Below, one piece after another: positions 23,958 to 33,363 of a stretch of 64,000 nt of DNA. The number at the start of each line of letters is the position of its first letter. The first letter of the stretch is position 1. The stretch lies in contig CATIUR010000003.1 in the NCBI GenBank assembly GCA_949592205.1, forward strand, positions 146,552,759 through 146,616,758, given 5' to 3'. Below the pieces are notes generated by a model. The model made no database searches. It was not told where the DNA came from and saw only the letters and a list, made by a program, of their open reading frames with translations. Position numbers and translations under genes: made by a program. This DNA comes from Helichrysum umbraculigerum. Its lineage: Eukaryota > Streptophyta > Magnoliopsida > Asterales > Asteraceae.

Positions 23958-25965
23958 TGTAACATCCTCTCTTTTGGTCCGGTAATTTCTAATTTTAAAT
24001 TGATACATTTAATCGTATTAGAAATTATTTGATAAATATGTTTAAATTGCGAAACTTAGTTAAATAAACCTCAGGACTTATTGTGCTTAGTAAATTATTG
24101 TTTGTTTTAATTTACTATAGTTGACGGTGCAATAAAAGAAGTTTCTCGCAAATGGTTTTTAGGTTCCAGACAATATGTTTTAAAGGGTATTGTTTTAAGT
24201 GGATACGGGTCGGTGTTAAAAATTGACCGACTTATAAACTTTCCCAAATAGGAAAGTTCTTTACTTTCCTTATTTGGAAACTTAACCTAAAACCTCTAAA
24301 ACCCTCAAATCACTTAGAAATCTTGATTCAAATTCAAATTAGTGATCTTGAGCTGATTGTGATCTTGTGATAGCATAAACATCATCATCTTCACTTTGAA
24401 ATCCTTGATTTGGTAAGTTTTTGATTTGGTTTAGTTCATAAATTGAGTGAATAGAGATGTTTGATGATTTTGATGTTATTACATGTTGTAATATGCTTAA
24501 ATGATGATATATAGGCTGAAACATGTTGCTAGAAACGAGTTTGTGGTTGTTTGTTGGTGATATATGAAATTGGGTTTAAGCTGTGTGTTTGCAGGTCTGA
24601 ATAAGAGCTGAAACGCGTAGGAACGCGATCCTGACCCTTTGCCTGGATCGCGTTGCTATATGAAAAACGGTTACAGAACATTTTCTTCTTGGGAACGCGA
24701 TCCAGCTCATGTTACCCGGATCGCGTTACCATGTGAAATTTCGTCACAGAACTTTTTCAACTGACGAACGCGATCCCACCACCCTTGCCTGGATCGCGTT
24801 TGAATGAATAAATTTGATGAGTTTTGCAAAATTTGAAAATGCATAAGTGTTTGGAAGATGGTGTTTTTAGTGGCACTTCTTATGTCATATTCCTTTAGTG
24901 GCATTTAGGTGGTACTTTAGTGGCACTTATCCATTGAAAATATATGTTATAATGTGGATAATTCTAATGAGTTATGAGACTTAGTAAAGAAGTTTAACGT
25001 CGACTGAGTATTGTATATAATATTCATTTAGTGGCACTTTATTGATGTTTTAGTGGCACTTTTGTAGAAAGATATTATTGTTACTTATGTTTGGAATTGA
25101 TTAACAATGTGATTACTTATGTAATGTGTTTAATTACATAAGTACCATTAGTTGAAAACAAATTACTAACTTATGATTGATTTTATGTTCTCAGATAATC
25201 CAAGGGCTCAGCGAGATAAGACTGCTGAGTAAGTAACTGAGACGAATCAGGTGAGTGGATTTGAAACTCATAGTTTGATTTGGTTGTGTCAGTTTGATTT
25301 CAATCAGTAATTATAGGATTACTATTGATAGAATGTTAACTTGGAAATGATATGCCATTTGATTGGTGGTTTGATTAGCCTGTGAGCTTGATTGATGAAT
25401 ACAGAGGTCAACTAGATTGTCGGTTGGACTTGATTGCTAATGTTGGTCAACACAGGGTTGCGTACATGTGTTGATAGAGATTAGCATTTAGTTAGCGGTT
25501 AATCACTGTTTTGGCCTACAGTTGATTTAAGTGTTCTGATGGGGCCACCCGGAACAGGGTCCTTAGGAACCACCGTTCCTCTTGACGATATTTGTTGCAT
25601 TATTGATTGTGAACAGATTGCTAGCTAAATTGAATTGTAGTTGATTATTCATTCACTTAGCTTCGTGCTAATCCCTCAATTTACTTCCTGCAGGTTATGC
25701 TTAATTATGTGGGTAGCCAGGAAGGGACGTTTTGATGCTGGGAATGTTTGAAACTTGCAACTCTGATCCAGTTTGTAATAAATAATGTTTTATAGCATAT
25801 AATGCCCCGGGTTTGTAAACATGTTAACTATGTTTGTTTAGTAGTTAAACATATTGTATAAAGGGTTGCGAAAATTTCTAGCAGGTTTTAATAGAATATG
25901 TATTTCAAGTAGTCGCTTCCGCCAAACTTAATATTATATTGTTGTATTAAATGAGGGGCGTTATA
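23958..25965 (+). repeat. Element C 3' LTR (2008 bp)
   Basis: In order: TGTAACATCC; promoter-like box 24121-24190; TATAAA near 24233; GTAAGT at 24413; three CGCGATCC hairpins 24622-24800; CTCAG with AG ending 25194; 56-nt block; GTGAGT at 25251; TGCAG with AG ending 25693; end GGGCGTTATA. Confidence 0.94.
24622..24800. repeat. Array of three CGCGATCC hairpins in C 3' LTR
   Basis: AACGCGATCC...GGATCGCGTT at 24622-24654, 24694-24727 and 24767-24800. All arms are perfect and the spacers (13-14 bp) are different. A lone AAACGCGT sits at 24611. Confidence 0.93.
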
Positions 25966-26590
25966 TTATAATTCTCCTTTATATTTATTTTATCGTTGTT
26001 TAACTTATTGGTAATTTCACGAATATATATAATCTCTTTAAACAAAGCGTACTACCTTATATTATTAAGGAAAAATACTAGATTCATTACAAATATACTA
26101 TAGAGGTCCCTCTTAGTAGCATTACTCACCCAAATAATATTCAGTTAAACCTTTCAGCAATCTATTATAACCTTATAGGCAACCTTGTAGCATACAAGAG
26201 TTTATAATAACCACATTAAATATATTCAAAAGTCTAATGTTCTTAACCTATTACCAGTCACAGTTTCAAGTTCATAATTAATTAAAGTATAGCATATAAA
26301 TTAATTAACTATGTTAAGAACAACTTAAGCATACATTTAACACAATTATCGGGAAAGTATAATAGATATTCAATAAATTCATAACAACGTAAACATAAAT
26401 TTGAATTATAATTTCAATTAACATTCATCTAAATAAACACAATAAGAAACTTAATTCATAATCAAAGTTAAATAAACAATATCCAAAATACAATTAAATA
26501 GCATATTTAATAATACAAGGATAAAGAATCGAACCCAAACGATGAATCAGCTCTTCTAGGGTTAAAAACCTTTAAACCCTAGCTCCTTAG
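25966..26590. other. AT-rich flank between elements C and D, no gene
   Basis: No ORF or recognised motif. It ends in repeated CCTAG/AAACCCTA-like text that joins across element D to similar text at 35254 onward. It may be the left part of the older LTR or promoter region described at 35254-35833. Confidence 0.5.
26586..26590. repeat. Target site duplication of element D, left copy (CTTAG)
   Basis: CTTAG here and at 35254-35258 directly flanks the two LTR ends. Confidence 0.95.
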
Positions 26591-28471
26591 TGTAACATCC
26601 TCATTACCGGCCTAGGAGAAATTTGGTAATCTACTTAATCCATTTGATTATTTAATTAAATTTAGAAATAATTAGTATTAATTGCCAAATTAAAATAAAT
26701 ATGTTTAACGGTCAAATGACTTATTGTGATACATGAATTACTACTTGTTTTAAATTATTATAGTTGACGGTATAATAATATATATTTTCACGTAAACGGT
26801 TTTTAGGTTCCAAACAATAGGTTTAGATCGGGTGTAATTTGGAACCAACTTATACCAACCTTAGCAGATGGATCGGTTCATTTATTTTTCCCCAATTCAT
26901 TTCAACAACACATATACCCTAAGTACTAAGAAATCAAAAGAAGAAAACTTTGATCAATCGATTTGAGCTTGGATTCGTGGTTACCACTGAACATCATCAT
27001 CTTCTCCTTCATCATCACCATCTTAAATTGTAAGTTCATACCCCAATTATGCATATTTATATGATTGAATGAATTAGGTTAGATTCTTGATGCCTAAATA
27101 GATTTGGAAGCTTGATGATGATTATTTGTTGTTATAACATGTTGTAGGATGTTATTTGAGGTATTTTGATTGTTAAAAATATGTATTGTATCTAGATTGG
27201 TGGAATTAAGGTTTTTGGTTCGTGATGGTGTTCTTGTTGACCTGGGTTTTGTCGCTGGAAAGATGACAAACGCGATCCAGGCATCAGGCCAGGATCGCGT
27301 TCCATAGTGATAATTTGTCTCAAACCTGAATCCTTCTTTGAAACGCGATCCCGCCCCTTAAGTTCGGATCGCGTTAGTTAGTGTAAATCCGTGTTGAGTT
27401 GAGTTTGTTCTTTGGAACGCGATCCCGGCACATCTTCAGGATCGTGTTTGATAGTGAAAAACGGTAACAGAACTTTTTGTACATTGGAACGCGATCCAGC
27501 CTACTCTCACCCGGATCGCGTTTGCATGTTGTAAAAATGACAAATTTGTTAACTTGTGACTTATGCATTCGTGTTAATCGCATTGTAGTAATAGTATAGT
27601 AGATATTCTTATATGACACTATATACATGATTATATCATAGTGAACTTGAATGTGAGACTAATTCGGGTTGGTCGTATTTTCAGATAAAGCGAAGACTCA
27701 GTGAGACTAGATCTCTGAGTGGTGACATTGTCAGTAAGGGTGAGTGGATCATTGACTCTCTTTCTGAATTAGTTGTAACAATCCGGTTACAACGGGTAAA
27801 CGTGGTTTTACAGTTATATATATATTGAATCAGTACATTTTGCCATGATGATTATGGAATGTGCTATCTTGTCAGGGGTCAATATGATATTGGGTTTGGA
27901 TACTATTACTTTGGACGACATGATGACTTTGTACATGTGTTGTTTATTGAAATCATGTCGTATGTAGTAATGGTACTAAACTATCGGTAAGACCACTGTT
28001 TGGTCTTCAGTGGTTATAAGTGTTACTTGGGGAACCACCGCGGCATGAGGGTACCTCAAGGACCACCGACCCTCTTTGATGTATTTGTTATGATGCTTTG
28101 TGGTGATCAATTGCTATGATAGTTTAGATTGATAGTTGTGATCTATTCACTTAGCTTCGTGCTAATCCCTCTCCTCACTTCTTGCAGATTACTTTTGATG
28201 TGGGTGGGCAAGAAGTTAGTTTGAAGAATGTTTGACTGCCTACTCTGACTATACGACATGTAGTCGTTTAATAAACTTATGTCTTGGAATTTAAATAACA
28301 CTTAACTTAATGTTGTAGTTGATATGATTATTGTACCAACTTATCATGCAGGCATAGATTGTGTTTTGGGAACTATGTTATACGCAATCTATAATGCATG
28401 ATTTGTATTTAATCGCTTCCGATATATGTTAAAAAAAAAAAAATTGTCTCTTGAAATATTGTGGTGTTATA
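26591..28471 (+). repeat. Element D 5' LTR
   Basis: TGTAACATCC ... GGTGTTATA. Promoter-like box 26763-26838; GTAAGT at 27030; four CGCGATCC hairpins 27269-27522; TTTTCAG with AG ending 27684; 55-nt block 27685-27739; GTGAGT at 27740; TTGCAG with AG ending 28187. Confidence 0.95.
27269..27522. repeat. Array of four CGCGATCC hairpins in D 5' LTR
   Basis: Hairpins at 27269-27301, 27342-27375, 27416-27448 and 27488-27522. The right arm of the third reads GGATCGTGTT here but GGATCGCGTT in the 3' LTR, a CpG to TpG change. The twin array is at 34042-34295. Confidence 0.94.
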
Positions 28472-28474
28472 AAT

Positions 28475-28486
28475 TGGTATCAGAGC
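28475..28486 (+). other. Element D primer binding site (tRNA iMet)
   Basis: TGGTATCAGAGC three bases after the LTR end at 28471. The following leader (28490-28540) contains GTTTGGG and ATCCCAAAT, which can pair. Confidence 0.95.
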
Positions 28487-28644
28487 CTAGGTTTGGGTGA
28501 ATTGAGCATGGGTTAATTGTTCAATCCCAAATCTATGTGTGTCAGTCAAACATTCCTTTGAGTGGGATTTTGTTAGCATGTGAAGATGGTTAGTATATAG
28601 GTACTAACAACTAACGTGTTATGAGATGTTGTTTTGGTACAGAT

Positions 28645-31600
28645 ATGGCAGAGAATGAACCTCCAGCTGACCCACCCAATGATGCCCCTCGAACTAATGT
28701 ATCCCCTCCTGAAACCCAAAATGTTAGCCAAGGTCAAACTGGTACTACCTTTTCTGCAGGGGATTTTGATCATGAGGATTATATGATTCATCTAGAGGCA
28801 GAAAATCTGAGACTTAAGGCAATAGAACAACAGTTTTTGCAACAACAACAACAAAACCGGTCTTCTCAACAAATCTTACAATCTTTGCCACCTACTGTTA
28901 GCACTGTACCACCACTCTTGGTGACTTCGCAGATTCCAGTATCTCAGTCTTATTATCATCATCCTCACTATGGTACTTATCCGATTTCGGCTCCGTTCTC
29001 TTCCGGACCTTCGGGTTATCAGACTCCGATATTTCAAGCTCAGAATCAACCTAAGCTATGCTCTTTTAAGACTTTCAAGTCTTGTGGACCATCGGATTAT
29101 TCGGGTAGTACAAATCCCTCCGTTACCTTGGATTGGTTGAGGGATGTGGAAAGAAAGTTTGAGGTTTGCCGATGTGAAGAGGAAGTCAAGGTTCCTTTTG
29201 CGGTGCAACTTCTGAAGGGTCCCGCAATGGTTTGGTGGGATTCCATTACATCACATTTTACCCCACAGCAGAGAGCATCGATTTGTTGGTCTGATTTCCA
29301 CAATGAGGTTTGTAAGAAATATTGTTCGGGATTTGACATGACCCGGATTAGACGCGAGTTTTTGGATTTGCAATTAACGGACAAGATGACGATGGATGAT
29401 CTCATTTCCCAATTCACTGACAAGTTGAGATTCGTGCAACAATGGGTACCAGAGGAACGTATGAAGATTGACCATTTTGTGGGGATGTTACCGCATGCTT
29501 ATCGGACGACCGTGAGGTTGGCGGGTACTCTTTCCCAAGCTTTTGATATTGCCCGTTCTGTGGATGGGGATGTTAGGGCACAAGGTTTGGAGGTTAAGGA
29601 AAAATCTCCATTTAAACCCAAGGGTGAATCTTCGGGTAGTCCTGGAAAGAAGAAATGGCAGGGATCTCATCAACCTAAGAAGTCCAGTTCGGATAGTAAA
29701 TCATTGGACAGAACCAATTGGTGCCAAAATTGTAAATCGCGACACACGGGTCCTTGCACTCCACAAACTGCTAGGTGTATCAAATGTGGACAACTTGGTC
29801 ATGACATCAAGGATTGTGCGTTTCCTAGACATGTGTGTTGGAATTGTCAAAAGGAAGGTCATCGGTCGGGTTTATGTCCGGAGGCTAGGAAACAAAGGAT
29901 GGGTGTGGTCGGAGGGTCTTCATCTTCTGGCCAGAAAAGAAAGAATCCCCCAACGGCAACCGGCAGGGCATTTCAAATGACAGCTGATGATGCTGTCAGG
30001 ACTGAAGATGTTATAACTGGTACATTCCTAATCAACTCTGTACCAGCTACTGTTCTGTTTGATTCGGGAGCCAATTGCTCATTTATATCCATGCTTTTCT
30101 GCGATAAACTGAAATTGACTCCCACTTGTATTACAAATCCTATTGAGGTTGAGATAGCAAATGGCAAGATAGTTCCAGTTACCACATCGGTGACTGGAGC
30201 TAGCATCTTGATTGAGGATCATAGTTTCCCAATTTCTTTTCTATTGATGCCTATCCCCAGTTTTGATGCGGTTTTAGGCATGGATTGGTTAAGTAAGAAT
30301 AAGGCAAGTATAGAGTGCCATAAGAAACTAATTAGGATTCCAATCTCTAATGAGTCATATGTTGTGGCTCGAGGGGAACGGGAAAGGGGTAGTATCCCTT
30401 TGATTTCTATGATGAAAGCTAGTAAATCTCTAGCTAAGGGGTGTGTATCCTACCTGGCTTATATAGTTGATGCAAAATTAGAAAAGAAAACCGTTTCCAA
30501 TGTTCGGGTGGTTTCTGATTACCCTGATGTCTTTCCTGATGAATTGCCTGGGTTACCTCCCATTAGAGAGGTGGAATATAAAATTGACCTAATTCCGGGT
30601 TCTACTCCCGTAGCTAAGGCTCCTTATAGACTAGCTCCCTCCGAAATTCGTGAAATGATGACCCAAATCCAGGAGCTATTAGATAAGGGTTTCGTCAGGC
30701 CTAGTTCGTCTCCTTGGGGTGCACCCGTATTGTTTGTTAAAAAAAAGGATGGCACCCTTCGGATGTGTATTGATTATAGAGAGTTGAATAAGCGAACCAT
30801 AAAGAATAAGTACCCTTTGCCCCGAATAGATGAATTATTTGATCAATTACAAGGGTCTTCCTATTTTTCTAAGATTGACTTGAGGTCGGGTTATCATCAA
30901 GTGCGGGTCTGTGAGGAGGATATTCCTAAGACGGCTTTTCGCACTAGATATGGTCATTATGAATTTCTTGTTATGCCTTTTGGATTGACTAATGCTCCGG
31001 CGGTCTTTATGGATTTGATGAATAGAGTTTGTCGACCCTACCTTGATAAGTTCGTTATTGTATTTATTGATGATATATTGATTTATTCTAAGACTGAGGC
31101 TGATCATGAAGTACACTTGCGTTTAGTACTCGACACTTTGAAACAGGAGAAGTTGTATGCTAAGTTCTCCAAATGTGAATTTTGGTTGCGTGAGGTCCAG
31201 TTTTTGGGACATATTATTTGTGAGGATGGAGTTAAGGTTGATCCATCTAAAGTTGAGGCAGTTATGAATTGGCAAGCGCCTAAGTCTGCTTCGGAGATTA
31301 AGAGTTTTCTTGGTCTAGCGGGTTACTATCGAAAGTTCATCAAGGATTTCTCTAAGCTCGCGGGTCCTTTGACGAAATTGACTCGAAAGGATATTAAGTT
31401 TCTGTGGAATGATCAACAAGAGTCGGTTTTCCAGACTTTGAAACAGTTATTGTGTCAGGCTCCAATTTTAGCCTTGCCTGAAGGGTCCGAGGATTTTATT
31501 GTGTATTGTGATGCTTCGCATGCGGGGTTGGGTGGTGTCTTGATGCAACGTGGTCGGGTCATTGCGTATGCTTCTCGTCAGCTTAAGCCTCATGAAAAGA

Positions 31601-33351
31601 ATTATCCTACCCATGACTTGGAACTTGCAGCAGTAGTCTTTGCCTTGAAAATCTGGAGACACTATTTATATGGTACTAAATGCGTTATCTGTACGGATCA
31701 CAAGAGTCTTCAGTACATGTTTTCTCAGAAAGAACTGAATATGCGTCAGAGGCGATGGCTGGAATTGATAAAGGACTACGATTGTGAAATTCGTTACCAT
31801 CCGGGTAAGGCGAATGTGGTCGCCGATGCGTTGAGTAGAAAAGGAAAAATTGAGAAAGTTTGCTTTATGCGATTGGAAGTTTCCTCTGATTTGATTGAAA
31901 ATTTGAGAACGGCACAAATGGAAGCATCGTTGGATCAAAATTTGAAAGCCGAGATTCTATTGAAAAGAAAAGAACTGTTATGTGACGATTCTCGTGGATT
32001 AAAGACATTTCAATCGCGTGTTTGGGTTCCTTTGCTTGGTGGACTTCGTGATATAATATTGATGGAAGCTCATAAGTCCAGATTGTCGGTTCATCCCGGG
32101 AGCACAAAAATGTATAATGATCTGAAACCTTTATATTGGTGGCCTACTTTGAAAATGGATGTTGCTCGATTTGTGGAATCATGCCATATATGCTCTCAAG
32201 TTAAGGCCGAGCACCAGAAACCGTATGGGTCGTTGAAACAACTTGAGATCCCCGAGTGGAAATGGGAAAACATTACGATGGATTTTGTAACAAAATTTCC
32301 GCGAACCATTAGAGGAAACGACATGATTTGGGTGATTGTGGACCGATTGACTAAGAGTGCTCACTTTCTTGCTACTAGTGAGACGACTTCTTTGAGTAAA
32401 TTATCCCAATTGTACGTCAATGAGATCGTTTCACGACATGGAATTCCTTTATCTATTGTGTCGGATAGAGATCCACGATTCGTGTCCGGGTTTTGGCAGG
32501 GTTTGCAGAAGGAATTGGGTACCCGAATTAATTTGAGTACGGCTTATCACCCTCAGACGGACGGTCAATCAGAACGCACAATTCAAACTTTGGAGGACAT
32601 GTTGCGTGCTTGTGTGTTGGAATATGGTGGGTCTTGGGATTCACACCTGCCATTGATTGAGTTCGCGTATAATAATTCTTATCACTTGAGTATAGGTATG
32701 CCTCCGTATGAAATGCTATATGGGCGTCGTTGTAGAACACCCACGTGTTGGTTGGAAGCGGGTGAGAAGCAATTTGCGGGTCCAGATATTGTCCAGATTA
32801 CTACGGATAAAGTAGCTATAGCTCGTGAGAAGTTGAAAGCGGCTCGGGATAGACAGAAACAGTATGCCGATCCGCGGCATCGTCCGGTTTCGTTTATGGT
32901 GGGTGAATTGGTTTACTTAAAGGTTTCTCCTTGGAAAGGTGTGATTCGGTTTGGTAAGCGTGGTAAACTTGCTCCTAGGTTTATTGGGCCATTTAGAGTT
33001 CGCCAAGTAGTTAATGATCATACGGTATCGTTAGATCTTCCTCCTGAATTAGCGGGTATTCATGACACCTTCAATGTTTGTTACTTAAGAAAATGTAAGG
33101 TGGATGACCAATCCCAAGTCCTTCCGTTACAAGACTTGCGTGTCGACTTAAGTCAGAAACTTGTAGAAGAACCCATAGAGCTTGTAGATAGAAAAGTGAC
33201 TAAACTTCGAAAGAAGGAGATAACCATGGTTTTGGTTAAGTGGCGACATAGTTTGGGTGCAAATCTTACGTGGGAAACGGAGGAAAGCATGAGGGTGTGT
33301 TACCCTAATCTCTTTGAGCGTGGCGAGATTTCGGGGACGAAATCTTCTTAA
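28645..33351 (+). CDS. Element D gag-pol polyprotein, intact
   Basis: Starts at the ATG at 28645 (MAENEP), which aligns with the starts of B and C; an in-frame ATG eight codons earlier (28621) has no counterpart there. 1568 codons. In order: Gln-rich N-terminus (runs of Q near 60-70), gag domain (about 150-260), CCHC knuckles (about 355-425), protease DSG (D473), RT FIDD (809-810), RNase H (YCDASHAGLGG), integrase HHCC and D1213, D1274, E1310, and the chromodomain-like tail (RKVTKLRKKEITMVLVKW). No stops or frameshifts. It could supply proteins in trans to the non-coding element E, which shares its PBS, PPT and LTR plan. Confidence 0.96.
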   Translation: MAENEPPADPPNDAPRTNVSPPETQNVSQGQTGTTFSAGDFDHEDYMIHLEAENLRLKAIEQQFLQQQQQNRSSQQILQSLPPTVSTVPPLLVTSQIPVSQSYYHHPHYGTYPISAPFSSGPSGYQTPIFQAQNQPKLCSFKTFKSCGPSDYSGSTNPSVTLDWLRDVERKFEVCRCEEEVKVPFAVQLLKGPAMVWWDSITSHFTPQQRASICWSDFHNEVCKKYCSGFDMTRIRREFLDLQLTDKMTMDDLISQFTDKLRFVQQWVPEERMKIDHFVGMLPHAYRTTVRLAGTLSQAFDIARSVDGDVRAQGLEVKEKSPFKPKGESSGSPGKKKWQGSHQPKKSSSDSKSLDRTNWCQNCKSRHTGPCTPQTARCIKCGQLGHDIKDCAFPRHVCWNCQKEGHRSGLCPEARKQRMGVVGGSSSSGQKRKNPPTATGRAFQMTADDAVRTEDVITGTFLINSVPATVLFDSGANCSFISMLFCDKLKLTPTCITNPIEVEIANGKIVPVTTSVTGASILIEDHSFPISFLLMPIPSFDAVLGMDWLSKNKASIECHKKLIRIPISNESYVVARGERERGSIPLISMMKASKSLAKGCVSYLAYIVDAKLEKKTVSNVRVVSDYPDVFPDELPGLPPIREVEYKIDLIPGSTPVAKAPYRLAPSEIREMMTQIQELLDKGFVRPSSSPWGAPVLFVKKKDGTLRMCIDYRELNKRTIKNKYPLPRIDELFDQLQGSSYFSKIDLRSGYHQVRVCEEDIPKTAFRTRYGHYEFLVMPFGLTNAPAVFMDLMNRVCRPYLDKFVIVFIDDILIYSKTEADHEVHLRLVLDTLKQEKLYAKFSKCEFWLREVQFLGHIICEDGVKVDPSKVEAVMNWQAPKSASEIKSFLGLAGYYRKFIKDFSKLAGPLTKLTRKDIKFLWNDQQESVFQTLKQLLCQAPILALPEGSEDFIVYCDASHAGLGGVLMQRGRVIAYASRQLKPHEKNYPTHDLELAAVVFALKIWRHYLYGTKCVICTDHKSLQYMFSQKELNMRQRRWLELIKDYDCEIRYHPGKANVVADALSRKGKIEKVCFMRLEVSSDLIENLRTAQMEASLDQNLKAEILLKRKELLCDDSRGLKTFQSRVWVPLLGGLRDIILMEAHKSRLSVHPGSTKMYNDLKPLYWWPTLKMDVARFVESCHICSQVKAEHQKPYGSLKQLEIPEWKWENITMDFVTKFPRTIRGNDMIWVIVDRLTKSAHFLATSETTSLSKLSQLYVNEIVSRHGIPLSIVSDRDPRFVSGFWQGLQKELGTRINLSTAYHPQTDGQSERTIQTLEDMLRACVLEYGGSWDSHLPLIEFAYNNSYHLSIGMPPYEMLYGRRCRTPTCWLEAGEKQFAGPDIVQITTDKVAIAREKLKAARDRQKQYADPRHRPVSFMVGELVYLKVSPWKGVIRFGKRGKLAPRFIGPFRVRQVVNDHTVSLDLPPELAGIHDTFNVCYLRKCKVDDQSQVLPLQDLRVDLSQKLVEEPIELVDRKVTKLRKKEITMVLVKWRHSLGANLTWETEESMRVCYPNLFERGEISGTKSS

Positions 33352-33363
33352 GGAGGGAAGATT
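33349..33363 (+). other. Element D polypurine tract
   Basis: TAAGGAGGGAAGATT, overlapping the stop codon and abutting the 3' LTR. Identical to B. Confidence 0.9.

Larger units (their letters stand above)
18238..25965 (+). mobile_element. Element C: Ty3/gypsy chromovirus with a premature stop; its 5' LTR was the target of element A
   Basis: Right part of the 5' LTR (18238-19230), PBS, gag-pol in one frame but with a stop at 21744-21746, PPT and complete 3' LTR (23958-25965). The rest of the 5' LTR lies left of the window, displaced by A. By eye about three differences are seen over the 993 bp shared by the two LTRs, so C is older than A and B but still young. The left target duplication is outside the window; the right flank begins TTATA. 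Confidence 0.93.

Noticed and set aside
27374..27628. 84-codon open frame on the minus strand of the D LTR, repeated at 34147-34401
   Set aside because: Antisense to the LTR, explained by the repeated hairpin arms, with no recognisable protein features.
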